64,000 nucleotides of DNA from Rhodovastum atsumiense (lineage in GTDB: Bacteria; Pseudomonadota; Alphaproteobacteria; Acetobacterales; Acetobacteraceae), in NCBI RefSeq assembly GCF_937425535.1, contig NZ_OW485601.1, positions 6,282,501 to 6,346,500 of the forward strand. Reading direction: 5' to 3'. The position numbers and the translations under genes were made by a program. Positions 48,410 through 58,391 of the stretch are shown here, piece after piece. Within the stretch, counting starts at the first letter, position 1. Each line of letters opens with the position of its first letter. Below the pieces are notes generated by a model. That model had not been told where the DNA came from and made no database searches. It saw nothing but the letters and a program-made list of their open reading frames with translations.

Positions 48410-50026
48410 ATGGAACATGAGTCCGCTCTCTGTGCCGACGCCCAGGTCGCGAGGGCAACCAGTTCCAGGGCTCGGGCGGTCCATGCCCTGACGCGATCGA
48501 TCCGGATCCGGGTGATCTGGCTGGTCATCACCTGCCTCGTTCCGGCCGGACTGGCCGGCATGCTCCTCCTCCATCATTCCTACGAAACCAAGCGCCAGGC
48601 GATCGAGCAGCACCTCGTTTCCTTCGTGCGTGCCCTCAGCCTCAATCTCGATCAGGAACTCGCCGGCATCCAGGCGACGATCCGGACCCTGGCCTTGTCG
48701 CCCCACCTGACCAGCGGCGACCTCGCCGCCTTTCATGCCCAGGCCCGCGAGGTGCTGCGGGATTATGACGACGCCGACATCATCCTCAGCGACGCCAATT
48801 CACAGCAGGTGGTCAATTCCTTTCGTCCCTTCGGCGACCGGCTGCCTCGACGCGGCGTACCGGAAATCGTCCGCCAGGTCTTCGAGACTCGTCAGCCGCT
48901 GATCACCCCCATGTTCAGCGGGGCCGTGACGGGGCGCCACCTGATCAGCATCGATGTGCCGGTGATCCGCAACGACCAGGTCATCTACGACCTCGCCATG
49001 ACCATCCCGGCCCGCCGCCTGGGCGCGGTGCTGACGCACCAGAACCTGCCACCCGAATGGCTGGGGCTGATCATCGACAACACCGGCATCATCGCGGTCC
49101 GTACGCGCAACCCGGAGGTATTCGTCGGGCGCCCCGCCTCGCGGCTGAACCAGCGCATGTCGCAGGTCACCAGCGGGATCCTGGTGATCGACGCCTTCGA
49201 AGGCGAATTGACAACGATGGCGTTCAGCCGCTCTGAGGTGTCCGGCTGGTCCGTGGTCGTCGGCATTCCCACCGCCATGCTCACCGCGGAGACGCGCTGG
49301 TCGCTGCTGATGAGCGGCGCCGTCGCCCTGCTGCTGCTGGGGGCCGGCATTGCCCTGGCGATTCCGCTCAGCCATGGCATTGCACGATCGACCCTGCTTC
49401 TCTCTGCCCATCATCACGCCCAGATGCTTGCGCACGACCGGGAGCGCCGTCGGGCGGAGGAAGCGCGTTTCCAGGCACAGCATGATGGCCTGACCGGGCT
49501 GGCGAATCGCGGCCTGTTCAACGAACGCCTGGAACAGGCCATCGCCACGGCGCGGGGAAGCCGGCACCGGGTCGGCGTGCTGTTCATTGACCTCGACAAC
49601 TTCAAGACCGTCAATGACAGCCAGGGCCATGACATGGGTGACCGCCTGCTGAAACTGGTCGCCGACCGGCTCCTTGCCATCACCCGCAGCAGCGATACCG
49701 TGGCCCGCCTCGGCGGCGACGAGTTCGCGGTCGTGACCGCCCTGGAAGTGACCGGGACCGACCTGTCCGGGATGTGCCATCGGATCCTGCAGGACCTCCG
49801 GCAAGGCTTCGCCGCGGAGTTTCCCGACCTGACCATCGGCGCCAGCATCGGCATCGCCGTCTGTCCCGATGACGGCGAGGACGTTGCCTCGTTGCTCAGA
49901 AGCGCTGATATCGCCATGTACCAGGCCAAGACGGCGGGCAAGGGCAGCTTCCGTTTCTTCAGCCCCGACCATGCCCGCGAAGGGGTCGCACATGCCACTG
50001 CGCCGGCGGCTGATTGCAACGGCTGA
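48410..50026 (+). CDS. Membrane diguanylate cyclase with periplasmic sensor domain
   Basis: A 538-residue protein: an N-terminal membrane helix (VIWLVITCLVPAGLAGMLLL), a periplasmic dCACHE-like region to about residue 295, a second helix (LLLLGAGIALAIPL), a short linker and a GGDEF domain. The catalytic loop is intact (RLGGDEFAV) and the metal/substrate segment DLDNFKTVNDSQGHDMGD is present, so it should make cyclic di-GMP. An inhibitory-site RxxD before GGDEF is not evident. The signal could be an extracellular ligand. An AT-rich 230-base leader with repeat copy D precedes it. Confidence 0.9.
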   Translation: MEHESALCADAQVARATSSRARAVHALTRSIRIRVIWLVITCLVPAGLAGMLLLHHSYETKRQAIEQHLVSFVRALSLNLDQELAGIQATIRTLALSPHLTSGDLAAFHAQAREVLRDYDDADIILSDANSQQVVNSFRPFGDRLPRRGVPEIVRQVFETRQPLITPMFSGAVTGRHLISIDVPVIRNDQVIYDLAMTIPARRLGAVLTHQNLPPEWLGLIIDNTGIIAVRTRNPEVFVGRPASRLNQRMSQVTSGILVIDAFEGELTTMAFSRSEVSGWSVVVGIPTAMLTAETRWSLLMSGAVALLLLGAGIALAIPLSHGIARSTLLLSAHHHAQMLAHDRERRRAEEARFQAQHDGLTGLANRGLFNERLEQAIATARGSRHRVGVLFIDLDNFKTVNDSQGHDMGDRLLKLVADRLLAITRSSDTVARLGGDEFAVVTALEVTGTDLSGMCHRILQDLRQGFAAEFPDLTIGASIGIAVCPDDGEDVASLLRSADIAMYQAKTAGKGSFRFFSPDHAREGVAHATAPAADCNG

Positions 50027-50064
50027 ACCGAGACGCGGCAACATACAGGCCGTGCGGCGCTGAA

Positions 50065-50090
50065 GGCCGGCAGCGTCGCCGCTGCCGGCC
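50065..50090. terminator. Bidirectional terminator hairpin between convergent genes
   Basis: A perfect 11-bp stem, GGCCGGCAGCG, with loop TCGC lies between the diguanylate cyclase stop and the efflux pump stop. No T-tract follows on either strand, so termination strength is uncertain. Confidence 0.5.
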
Positions 50091-50103
50091 CCATCGTGCA
50101 TGC

Positions 50104-53100
50104 TCAGCTCCGGGCAAGTTCCCGGGTCGGTTCCGGCTTCCGCCGCCGCTGGCCGAGTGAACTGGCGATCACGTAGAACACCGGCGTGAACACCAGCCCG
50201 AACCCGGTCACCCCGAGCATGCCGGCGAACACGGCGGTGCCCAGGCTCTGCCGCATCTCCGCCCCCGCGCCGGTCGCGACCGCGAGCGGCAGCACGCCGA
50301 GGATGAAGGCCAGCGAGGTCATCAGGATCGGCCGCAGCCGCGTGCGCGCCGCCGCCTCCGCCGCCTGCCAGCGTGTCATGCCTTCGGCTTCGGCGGCGCG
50401 GGCGAATTCGACGATCAGGATCGCGTTCTTCGCCGCCAGCCCGATCAGCACCACCAGCCCGACCTGCACCAGCACGTTGTTGTCGAGCCCGCGCAGCAGC
50501 ACCCCGCTGAGGGCCGCCAGCACCGAGAGCGGCGCGATCAGCACCACCGCCAGCGGCAGCAGCCAGGATTCATACAGCGCCGCCAGCAGCAGGAAGACGA
50601 ACACCACAGCGAGGCCGAAGGCGATCGGGGCGGTGTTGCCCTGCGTGGTTTCCTGCAGCGCGATCTCGGTCCATTCATAGCCGAACCCGTCCGGCAGGCG
50701 CTCGGCGAGCAGCGCCTGCATGGCAGCGATCGCCTGCCCAGTGGAGACACCCGGCTTCGCCGCGCCCTGCACCTCCGCCGCCGGATACAGGTTGTAGCGC
50801 GGCACCCGCCAGGGGCCGCTGTCGTCGCGGAAGCTGGCCAGCGCCCCGATCGGCACCATCACGCCGTCAGTGTTGCGGGTGCGCAGCAGCGCGGCGTCGC
50901 GCGGGGTCAGGCGCTGGCCTTCCTCGGCCTGGGCGGTGACCCGCCAGGTGCGGCCGAGCAAATTGAAGTCGTTGACGAAGACCGAGCCGAGATAGATCGA
51001 CAGCGTCTCGGAAACGCGGGCGAGCGGCACGCCCAGCATCTCGGCCTTGGTGCGGTCCACTTCGGCGCGCAGCGTCGGCGTCGCGGTGTTGAACAGGGTG
51101 AAGGCCATGGCGATTTCGGGCAACTGGTTGGCGGCGGCGACGATCTGGCCGGTCGCCCGCTCCAGCTCGCGCGGCCCGCGACCGCTGCGGTCCTGCACAT
51201 ATAGCTTGAAGCCGCCGCCGGTGCCGATGCCGGGCACGGAGGGCGGCGGGATCACCAGCGCCATCGCCTCCCGGTCCGTGCTCAGCCGGGCCTGCAGCGT
51301 GCCGATGATGCTGCCATAGGAAATGCCTTCGCGCTCGCGGACTTCGAAAGGCTGCAGGCCGGCGAAGACCACGCCGGTATTGGGGGCGTTGGTGAAGGTG
51401 GCGCCGTCGAAGCCGACGAAGGCGACGGCGTCCTTGACGCCGGGCACCTGCATGATCGTCTCCGAGGCGCGGCGGATCACCGCATCGGTGCGCGCGAGCG
51501 AGGCACCGGGCGGCAACTGGAAGGCGGCGATGATGTAGCCGCGGTCGAGCGGCGGGATCAGCCCGGTGGGCGTGGTGCGCACCGTCTGACCGGTCAGCGC
51601 CAGCATCCCGGCATAAAGCAGCAGCAGCACCGCCGCGAGCCGCACCAGCCGCCGCGTCAGCCCGCCATAGCCGAGCGACAGCGCCTCGAAGACGCGATTG
51701 AAGCCGCGGAAGAACAGGCCGATGGGGGCGAAGAGCCAGCCGCGCCAGCCATGCGGCCGGGTGTGGGCGTGGGGCCGCAGCAGCAGCGCCGCCAGCGCGG
51801 GCGAGAGCGTCAGCGAGACCAGCGCCGAGAGCAGCGTGGCCACCGCGATGGTCACGGCGAACTGGCTGTAGAAGGAACCGGCGATGCCGGAGATGAAGGC
51901 GGTGGGCACGAACACCGCGCACAGCACCAGCGCGATCGCCAGCAGGGCGAAGCCGACCTCGTCCATGGTGCGGCGGGCCGCCTTGCGCGGATCCATGCCG
52001 GTCGCCAGGTGCCGCTCGACGTTCTCGACCACGACGATGGCGTCGTCGACGACGATGCCGATCGCCAGGATCAGCCCGAACATCGACTGCGTGTTCAGCG
52101 ACATCCCGAGCGCGGACATGGCGGCGAAGGTGCCGATGACCGAAACCGGGATCGCCAGCAGCGGGATGATGGCGGCGCGCCAGGATTGCAGGAACAGGAT
52201 CACCACCACGACCACCAGCCCCACCGCCTCGGCGAAGGTGTGGGCCACCGCTTCCATCGACTGGGCGATGAAGCGGGTGGGATCGTAGACGACGCTGTAG
52301 GACAGGCCGGGCGGGAAGGAATGCGACAGCTCCGCCATGGTGTTGCGCACCGCGTCGGCCGTGGCGAGCGCGTTCGATCCGGGGCTCTGGTAGATCACGA
52401 TCGCGGTGGCGATCTTGTTGTTGAGATAGGCGTTCACCGTGTAGTCCTGGCTGCCCAGCTCGACTTTCGCCACGTCGCGCAGCCGCACCGGGGCGCCGGT
52501 GGCGCCGGTGGCCACCACGACGTCCTCGAACTGCTCGGGCGTGGTCAGCCGGCCGAGCGCCTGCACGTTGACCTCGAAGGCACCGGCCCCGACGCCGCTC
52601 GGCGGCTTGTTCAGCCCGCCGGCGGCGACCTGCAGGTTGGCCTGGCGCAGTGCCGTCACCACCTCGCCCGGGGTCAGGCCGCGCGCCGCTACCCGTGCCG
52701 GATCCAGCCAGACCCGCATGGCATAGTCGCGCGCGCCGAACACCTGCGCGTCGCCCACCCCTTCCAGCCGGGTCAGCCGGTCGCGCACGTTCAGCGTGGC
52801 GTAGTTGGAAACGTATTGCTGGGTCCGGCTGCCATCGGGGGAGACCATGTGCACGACCATCAGCAGGTCGGGCGAGGCCTTGCGCACCACCAGCCCGAGG
52901 CGCTGCACCTCTTCCGGCAGGCGCGGCTGGGCGACGGCGACGCGGTTCTGCACCAGCACCTGCGCCTGGTCGACATCGGTGCCCTGGCGGAACACCACCG
53001 TCACCGTCAGCCGCCCGTCGCCGGTGGCCTGGGAGCTGAGATACAGCATGCCCTCGACGCCGTTGATCTCCTGCTCGATCGGGGTCGCCACCGTCTCCGA

Positions 53101-53277
53101 GATCACCTGCGCCGAGGCGCCGGGATAGGTCGCGGTGACGGTGACGGTCGGGGGCGCGATTTCGGGATATTCGCTGATCGGCAGCCGCAGCCCGGCGATG
53201 GCGCCGACCAGGGTAATGGCGATCGAGATGACCGCGGCGAAGACCGGGCGGTCGATGAAGAAATGCGCGAGGCGCAT
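50104..53277 (-). CDS. RND multidrug efflux permease (HAE1/AcrB type)
   Basis: A 1057-residue inner-membrane pump. The 12-helix plan with two large periplasmic loops is clear: helix 1 FFIDRPVFAAVISIAITLVGAIAG, the TM4 proton-relay aspartates in IGIVVDDAIVVVENVERHL, and a matching second half ending LAFILGVLPLAVATGAGAEMRQ. It should export drugs or solvents with the periplasmic adaptor encoded upstream and an outer-membrane channel that is not in the window. It is transcribed with the adaptor, 25 bases apart. Confidence 0.95.
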   Translation of the reverse strand: MRLAHFFIDRPVFAAVISIAITLVGAIAGLRLPISEYPEIAPPTVTVTATYPGASAQVISETVATPIEQEINGVEGMLYLSSQATGDGRLTVTVVFRQGTDVDQAQVLVQNRVAVAQPRLPEEVQRLGLVVRKASPDLLMVVHMVSPDGSRTQQYVSNYATLNVRDRLTRLEGVGDAQVFGARDYAMRVWLDPARVAARGLTPGEVVTALRQANLQVAAGGLNKPPSGVGAGAFEVNVQALGRLTTPEQFEDVVVATGATGAPVRLRDVAKVELGSQDYTVNAYLNNKIATAIVIYQSPGSNALATADAVRNTMAELSHSFPPGLSYSVVYDPTRFIAQSMEAVAHTFAEAVGLVVVVVILFLQSWRAAIIPLLAIPVSVIGTFAAMSALGMSLNTQSMFGLILAIGIVVDDAIVVVENVERHLATGMDPRKAARRTMDEVGFALLAIALVLCAVFVPTAFISGIAGSFYSQFAVTIAVATLLSALVSLTLSPALAALLLRPHAHTRPHGWRGWLFAPIGLFFRGFNRVFEALSLGYGGLTRRLVRLAAVLLLLYAGMLALTGQTVRTTPTGLIPPLDRGYIIAAFQLPPGASLARTDAVIRRASETIMQVPGVKDAVAFVGFDGATFTNAPNTGVVFAGLQPFEVREREGISYGSIIGTLQARLSTDREAMALVIPPPSVPGIGTGGGFKLYVQDRSGRGPRELERATGQIVAAANQLPEIAMAFTLFNTATPTLRAEVDRTKAEMLGVPLARVSETLSIYLGSVFVNDFNLLGRTWRVTAQAEEGQRLTPRDAALLRTRNTDGVMVPIGALASFRDDSGPWRVPRYNLYPAAEVQGAAKPGVSTGQAIAAMQALLAERLPDGFGYEWTEIALQETTQGNTAPIAFGLAVVFVFLLLAALYESWLLPLAVVLIAPLSVLAALSGVLLRGLDNNVLVQVGLVVLIGLAAKNAILIVEFARAAEAEGMTRWQAAEAAARTRLRPILMTSLAFILGVLPLAVATGAGAEMRQSLGTAVFAGMLGVTGFGLVFTPVFYVIASSLGQRRRKPEPTRELARS

Positions 53278-53302
53278 CGGGGGGCGCTCCTGCCGCCTTG
53301 GG

Positions 53303-54448
53303 TCAGCGGATCTCGGCGAGTTGCGGGCGCTCGGAGGCGGGCCGTGCCAGTTCGGCCGTTACCTTGCTGCCGGGCCGGGCGCGGTGCAGCCCGGAGACGA
53401 CCACGCGGTCCTGCGCCGAGAGCCCCTCGCGCACCACGCGCAGCCCGTCCACCACCGGCCCCAGCGAAACCGGTTTCGGTACCACGGTGCCGTCGGCGGC
53501 GACGGTCAGCACGATGCGGGCCGCCTGGTCGGCCGCCACGGCTTCTTCCGGCACCAGCAGCGCGTCGCTCTCGCCGACCCTGAGGCGCAGCCGGGCGAAC
53601 AGGCCGGGGGTGAGGAACAGCTCCGGATTGGAAACCAGGGCGCGGGCGCGCAGCGTGCCAGAGCGCGGATCCAGCGTGGTGTCCAGGAAGTCCATGCGGC
53701 CCTGACGGTCCCAGCCCTGCTCGTCGGCCAGGCGCAGTTCCACCGGCGGGGCGCCCTGGCCGTCGGCGGGGCGGGTGGCGGTGCCGAGATGGCGGGCGAG
53801 GCGCAGGTAATCCGCCTCGCTCATGTCGAACACGGCGTAGATCGGGTCGAGCGTGACGATGGTGGTCAGCAGCGTGCTGTTCTGCTGCACCTGGTTGCCG
53901 GGATCGACCCGGCGATCGGAGACGCGGCCGGCATTGGGCGCGCGGATCTCGGTCCAGCTCAGTTCCAGCTCGGCGTTGCGCTGCCGGGCGCGGGCAGCGT
54001 CCAGGGCGGCGGTGGCATCGCGCAGCGTGGCGCGGCGCGCATCCAACTGCGCCACCGGCGCGACCCGGTCGCGCACCAGCGGCAGGGTGCGTTCCAGCTC
54101 CTGCCCGGCATGGTCGAGCTTGGCCTGGGCGCTGGCGACCTCCGCCTTCGCGGCGGCCACGGCGATCTCGAAGGGGCGGCGGTCGAGGGTGAACAGCAAC
54201 TCGCCGGCCCGGACCACCTGGCCGTCGCGGAAATGCACCTGCTCCACCTGCCCGGAGACACGGGCGCGCAGTTCCACCCGGGCGGAGGGCTCCAGCCGGG
54301 CGAGGTGTTCGTCCCATTCGGTCACGTTGCGGCGCTCGGGCGGGGCGACGGTGACGGCGGGCGGCGGGGATTGGGCGGCAGCCGGAAGCGCGGATGTTGC
54401 AAGAAGCAAAGTCAGCAGAGCCAGGGACTTGCGGAAGGGGGGCTGCAT
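53303..54448 (-). CDS. RND efflux periplasmic adaptor subunit
   Basis: A 381-residue membrane fusion protein. A signal peptide (SLALLTLLLATSALPAAAQ) precedes the lipoyl half-motif region (ARVSGQVEQVHFRDGQVVRAGELLF), the coiled-coil hairpin (VASAQAKLDHAGQELERTLP), then the beta-barrel and membrane-proximal domain. It links the RND pump to an outer-membrane channel. Its promoter overlaps an 11-9-11 palindrome facing a TetR gene, so TetR control is likely. Confidence 0.93.
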   Translation of the reverse strand: MQPPFRKSLALLTLLLATSALPAAAQSPPPAVTVAPPERRNVTEWDEHLARLEPSARVELRARVSGQVEQVHFRDGQVVRAGELLFTLDRRPFEIAVAAAKAEVASAQAKLDHAGQELERTLPLVRDRVAPVAQLDARRATLRDATAALDAARARQRNAELELSWTEIRAPNAGRVSDRRVDPGNQVQQNSTLLTTIVTLDPIYAVFDMSEADYLRLARHLGTATRPADGQGAPPVELRLADEQGWDRQGRMDFLDTTLDPRSGTLRARALVSNPELFLTPGLFARLRLRVGESDALLVPEEAVAADQAARIVLTVAADGTVVPKPVSLGPVVDGLRVVREGLSAQDRVVVSGLHRARPGSKVTAELARPASERPQLAEIR

Positions 54449-54475
54449 CGCCTATCTCCTGGGCCGGATGATACC

Positions 54476-54506
54476 GACCGGTTCGTCCTATTGATACGAA
54501 CCGGTC
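54476..54506. promoter_or_regulatory. Predicted TetR operator between the efflux operon and its regulator
   Basis: A perfect inverted repeat: GACCGGTTCGT, nine-base spacer, ACGAACCGGTC. It lies 27 bases before the adaptor ATG and 87 bases before the TetR start, between divergent genes. This size and spacing are common for TetR-family sites. Confidence 0.7.
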
Positions 54507-54593
54507 TGTCTCATTTCAAGGGGCAGCCCGCGTTTTCAAGGCGCGTCGTGCTGCCTCGCCGCCGGGAAACGACGCGAACAGAGGAGACTGACG

Positions 54594-55208
54594 GTGAAAG
54601 ATGCTTCCGGTTGCCACCCCCGTGATCCGCGCCCCGCCGCGCAGCGGGTTCGTGAAGCCGCGAAGGAGCTGTTCTACCGACAGGGCTTCCATGCCACCGG
54701 GGTCGACGAGGTGTGCCGCGTCGCCGGCACTACCAAGATGAGCCTCTATCGCGCCTATCCCTCGAAGGACGCGCTGGTGGAGGCGATCCTGCGCGAGGCC
54801 AGCGAGGTCGATTCCTGCTGGTCGGAAGAAGCGCTGAAGGCGGTGCCGGTGCGGGACCGCCCGGCTGCCTGCCTGCACAGGGCGGCGGAGGCGTTGCGCC
54901 AGCCGGGCTTCCGTGGCTGCCCGATGGGGCTGGCGATCGCCGAGTTCCCCGATCCCGAGCACCCGGCCCGCAAGGTGGCCGATGCGAAGAAGCAGGCCAC
55001 GCGGGAATTCCTGCGCCATCTTTGCGCCGAGGCTGGCGCGGCCGAGCCCGAGGCAGTCGGCGACGGGCTGATGCTGCTGGTGGAGGGCGCCTTTGCCGCC
55101 GTGCCCTATCTGGGCCATGCGGAGGCCGCCACGGCGCTGGAACGCGCCGGGCGAGCGCTGCTCGCCGCCGCCCTGCCCCCTGCCCGGCCGGACGCCACGG
55201 GCATGTAG
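54594..55208 (+). CDS. TetR family regulator of the RND pump
   Basis: A 204-residue regulator starting at GTG, with GAGGAGACT upstream. The HTH is typical: AAKELFYRQGFHATGVDEVCRVAGTTKMSLYRAYPSKDALVEA (key residues G-V-D-E, T-T-K-M-S-L-Y-R). The C-terminal ligand domain has an RGCPMGLAIAEFPDPEHPARK stretch. It is divergent from the adaptor-pump operon and presumably represses it through the palindrome between them until a toxic ligand binds. Confidence 0.9.
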   Translation: MKDASGCHPRDPRPAAQRVREAAKELFYRQGFHATGVDEVCRVAGTTKMSLYRAYPSKDALVEAILREASEVDSCWSEEALKAVPVRDRPAACLHRAAEALRQPGFRGCPMGLAIAEFPDPEHPARKVADAKKQATREFLRHLCAEAGAAEPEAVGDGLMLLVEGAFAAVPYLGHAEAATALERAGRALLAAALPPARPDATGM

Positions 55209-55630
55209 GCTCGGCGCCAGGCTGGTCGGAGCCTGAGTCCGGCCGCAGCCGTCAACCTCGGTTGTCCCGCCCTGGTCCAGGGCCGTTAACGATACAACGG
55301 TCCTGTAACATTGTGAGTATACTCAATGATGTATTCTCATTTGGGAGGGTACCCCAAGCCGTGTACCCTTCGGTCTAATGTCATAATTTGTTAATCCAGA
55401 TTATAGCTACCTTTATTATTAATTTACCCTGTAACGTGATACTTTATTCAAATTGAATTGCAAAATATTTTATGTGCATAGACACAAAATATGAATCGTG
55501 ATTCTGTTTAATCCGGAGCACATCCCATGCATGGGTGTACAGCTCCGGCATATGCGTGTGTCCAAACCATACAAGGCGCACCATATAACGTCGCCTATGA
55601 CACAACTAAAATAGCAGAAAAGGGGAATCC
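55209..55630. other. AT-rich island with structured leader before the His-rich peptide gene
   Basis: From about 55310 to 55630 the composition is strikingly AT-rich compared with the GC-rich genes around it. No gene was found. It contains GCCCTGG-T-CCAGGGC (55268-55282, possible TetR terminator), the palindrome GAGTATACTC (55315-55324), several AT-rich -10-like hexamers, and a near-perfect 36-base hairpin at 55513-55548 (CCGGAGC outer stem, CCCATGCATGGG inner). This looks like a promoter plus 5' leader for the peptide gene, and perhaps transferred DNA. Confidence 0.6.
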
Positions 55631-55840
55631 ATGAATAATACTGAAAAATCTTCAGTTAATACTGAGTTTGGGCAGATGGCCGAGCTCAGCGAACTCGAAT
55701 TGGACATGGTTTCCGCTGGCAACGGTGGCCATGAAGGCCATGGCGGTTATCATGGAGGTCACCATGGTGGCCACCATCATGGCGGTCACCATGGCGGCCA
55801 TTGGCCTTGGTGGGGATGGAGGCGCTGGGATCATCACTAA
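55631..55840 (+). CDS. His/Gly/Trp-rich peptide with double-glycine-type leader
   Basis: A 69-residue peptide with a good AAGGGGA ribosome-binding site. Residues 19-30, LSELELDMVSAG, match the consensus of double-glycine leaders (L-S-x-x-E-L-x-x-V-S-G/A-G) cut by C39-peptidase ABC exporters. The remainder, 31-69, has 13 His, many Gly-Gly pairs and ends WPWWGWRRWDHH with five Trp. It could be a metal-binding secreted peptide or a RiPP/bacteriocin-like product. No exporter, immunity or modification gene is adjacent. It is followed by a strong hairpin. Confidence 0.75.
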   Translation: MNNTEKSSVNTEFGQMAELSELELDMVSAGNGGHEGHGGYHGGHHGGHHHGGHHGGHWPWWGWRRWDHH

Positions 55841-55867
55841 CCCTTTCTGATCGCAAGCCAGGATAAG

Positions 55868-55902
55868 ACGTTGCCCTGGACCCCATGGGTCCAGGGCAAC
55901 GT
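55868..55902 (+). terminator. Strong hairpin after the His-rich peptide gene
   Basis: A perfect 16-bp stem (ACGTTGCCCTGGACCC, three-base loop, complement) begins 27 bases after the peptide stop. There is no T-tract, but the stem is long and lies between convergent genes, so it probably ends transcription from both sides or stabilises the peptide mRNA. Confidence 0.6.
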
Positions 55903-55986
55903 CCTGTCGTTTGCCAGCCCTCGACAGCCCGGCCAAAACAGCTTTGGCCATAGACGCATGTCCGGGATGGCGGTTCCTGTCCGTTA

Positions 55987-58212
55987 TCAGTCCTGGCTGA
56001 CGCGATCGTGGCGCCGCACCGCCACCTGCACCGTTGTCGCGCCGGCGCGCTTGGCCGCCGAGCCGCGACCGGAGAGCGAGGGGTTGGTCATGAAGTAGTC
56101 ATGCGCCGAGACCGGCTTCGATCCGGGCACCAGCCGCGTCCAGACTCCATCCGGGCCGAGTTCCCAGGATTGCAGGCTGTCCTTGAGATTGGTGACCATG
56201 ATCTGGTCGAGCACCTGGGCGTGCACGGTGGGATTGCGGATCGGCACCAGCGTCTCGACCCGCCAGTCCAGGTTGCGCTCCATCCAGTCGGCCGAGCTGA
56301 TATAGACCCGCGCCTGTCGGCCCGGCAGTGGGTGGCCTTCGCCAAAGACGCAGATGCGGCTGTGCTCCAGGAAGCGGCCGACGATCGACTTGATGCGGAT
56401 GTTCTCCGACAACCCTGGCACGCCCGGGCGCAGGCAGCAGATGCCGCGCACCACCCCCATCACCTTCACGCCCGCCTGCGAGGCACGATAAAGCGCGTCG
56501 ATCAGGGTGACGTCGACCAGCGAATTGACCTTGAACCAGATCGTCGCCGGCCGCCCTTCGTTGGCGAAGGCGATTTCGCGGTCGATCAGCTCCAGCAGCG
56601 TCGGGCGCGTGGTCAGCGGGCTGAACGCCACCGCGTCCATCCGCTCCGGCCTTGCATAACCGGTCATGTAGTTGAACAGCCGCGCCGCGTCCCGCGTCAG
56701 GTCGGGGTCGGAGGTGAAGAACGACAGGTCGGTGTAGATGCGCGCGGTGATCGGGTGGTAGTTGCCGGTGCCGAAATGCGCGTAGGCGCGCATGGTGCCG
56801 CCCTCGCGCCGCACCACCAGGCTGAGTTTGGCGTGGGTCTTGAGCTGGGTGAAGCCGAACACGACCTGCACCCCCGCCGCTTCCAGCGAGCGCGCCAGCC
56901 GGATATTGGCCTCTTCGTCGAAGCGCGCGCGCAGCTCCACCATGGCGGTGACCGACTTGCCGGCCTCGGCCGCCTCGATCAGCGCCTTGACGATCGGGCT
57001 GTCGCGGCTGGTGCGGTACAGCGTCTGCTTCACCGCTACCACGTTCGGGTCCTGCGCCGCCTGGCGCAGGAACTGCACCACCACGTCGAAGCTCTCGAAG
57101 GGGTGGTGGACGATGATGTCCTTGGCGCGGATCGCCGCGAAGCAATCGCCGCCGAAATCCCGGATGCGCTCGGGGAAGCGCGGCGTATAGGGTGCGAACA
57201 GCAGGTCCGGCCGGTCGTCCACGATCAATTGCTTGAGATCGACCACGGCCAGCATGCCGCTCTCGCGATGGATCTCGTCCGGCGCGGCGTCCAGCTCGTC
57301 GGCCACCAGGGATGCGAGCTTCTCCGGCATCCCGGCATCGAGGTCGAGATGGATCACCACGCCGCGCCGGCGCTGCTTCAGCGCGGTTTCATAGGACCGC
57401 ACCAGGTCCTCGGCTTCTTCCTCGAACTCGACATCGGTGTCGCGGATCAGCCGGAACAGGCCGCTGCCCTTCAGCCGGAAGCCAGGGAACAGGCGGTCGA
57501 GGAACTGCCTGACCACATCCTCCAGCATGACGAAGCGGATCGGCCCGTCCACGCCGGCGGCCGGCAGGCGGACGAAACGCTCGACCCGCGCGGGCAGCGG
57601 CAGCAGCGCGCTCATGTCGTGCCCGCCATGCTCGCGCAGCAGCAGCGCCATCACCAGCCCCATGTTGGGGATGAACGGGAACGGGTGCGCCGGATCGATC
57701 GCCAGCGGCGTCAGCGCCGGGAAGATCCGCTCCATGAACACGCTGTCGAGCCAGGCCAGCTCGGCATCCGTCAGGTCGGCGCTGCGGCAGATCTGGATCC
57801 CCGCCCCCGCCAGCAGGCCGCGCAGCTCGTCCCAGACGCGCTGTTGCTCACCGAGCAGCGCCGTGGCCCGCGCCCGGATCGCCACCAGTTGCTGCGCCGC
57901 CGTGCGGCCGTCCGGTGAGGTCCGCCGCACCTTGGCCTTCGCCTGGCCGATCAGCCCGGCCACGCGCACCGAATAGAATTCGTCCAGGTTGGAGGCACTG
58001 ATGGACAGGAACCGCAGCCGCTCCAGCAGCGGATGGCGGGTGTTCTCGGCTTCCTCGACGACCCGGCGGTTGAAATCCAGCCAGGACAGCTCGCGGTTGA
58101 TGAACCGCTCGGGGTCGTCGGCGGCGATGCGGACGCCGTCCTGCCCGGCCTGTTCCAGGCTGAGGCCGGGATCCGCGGTCATCGGCGCGAGCCGGTCGGT
58201 CAGATCGTCCAC
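55987..58212 (-). CDS. ppk: Polyphosphate kinase 1
   Basis: A 741-residue enzyme that reversibly builds polyphosphate from [22 protein letters not shown] opens the N domain; the catalytic domains carry [20 protein letters not shown] and [15 protein letters not shown], with the phosphohistidine in THAKL, and later [18 protein letters not shown] at 58212 is preceded by GGGGGA and is preferred to the open upstream frame. It converges on the peptide gene. Length and motifs are those of functional PPK1. Confidence 0.95.
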   Translation of the reverse strand: MDDLTDRLAPMTADPGLSLEQAGQDGVRIAADDPERFINRELSWLDFNRRVVEEAENTRHPLLERLRFLSISASNLDEFYSVRVAGLIGQAKAKVRRTSPDGRTAAQQLVAIRARATALLGEQQRVWDELRGLLAGAGIQICRSADLTDAELAWLDSVFMERIFPALTPLAIDPAHPFPFIPNMGLVMALLLREHGGHDMSALLPLPARVERFVRLPAAGVDGPIRFVMLEDVVRQFLDRLFPGFRLKGSGLFRLIRDTDVEFEEEAEDLVRSYETALKQRRRGVVIHLDLDAGMPEKLASLVADELDAAPDEIHRESGMLAVVDLKQLIVDDRPDLLFAPYTPRFPERIRDFGGDCFAAIRAKDIIVHHPFESFDVVVQFLRQAAQDPNVVAVKQTLYRTSRDSPIVKALIEAAEAGKSVTAMVELRARFDEEANIRLARSLEAAGVQVVFGFTQLKTHAKLSLVVRREGGTMRAYAHFGTGNYHPITARIYTDLSFFTSDPDLTRDAARLFNYMTGYARPERMDAVAFSPLTTRPTLLELIDREIAFANEGRPATIWFKVNSLVDVTLIDALYRASQAGVKVMGVVRGICCLRPGVPGLSENIRIKSIVGRFLEHSRICVFGEGHPLPGRQARVYISSADWMERNLDWRVETLVPIRNPTVHAQVLDQIMVTNLKDSLQSWELGPDGVWTRLVPGSKPVSAHDYFMTNPSLSGRGSAAKRAGATTVQVAVRRHDRVSQD

Positions 58213-58391
58213 GTATGATCCCCCTTGCTGAGGCCGGGTGGCGGCCTTGCGGCGGCCGCGTATCGCATCCCCGCGGCCATGATCAACGCGAGCATTGCGG
58301 CGCGGGCGCACACCGGCGCAAGCGCATTCCCATGACAGAACGGGCGGCGGGCGCGGGCGATTCCGTCTTCAGGCGATGCGCATGACCGGAA

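Noticed and set aside
51751-53583. A 610-codon plus-strand frame opposite the RND pump
   Set aside because: Arg/Gly/His-rich shadow of the pump; no start signal or motif.
55652-55951. Minus-strand frame opposite the His-rich peptide
   Set aside because: It has no ribosome-binding site and runs through the terminator hairpin; the plus-strand frame has a clear start and leader motif.
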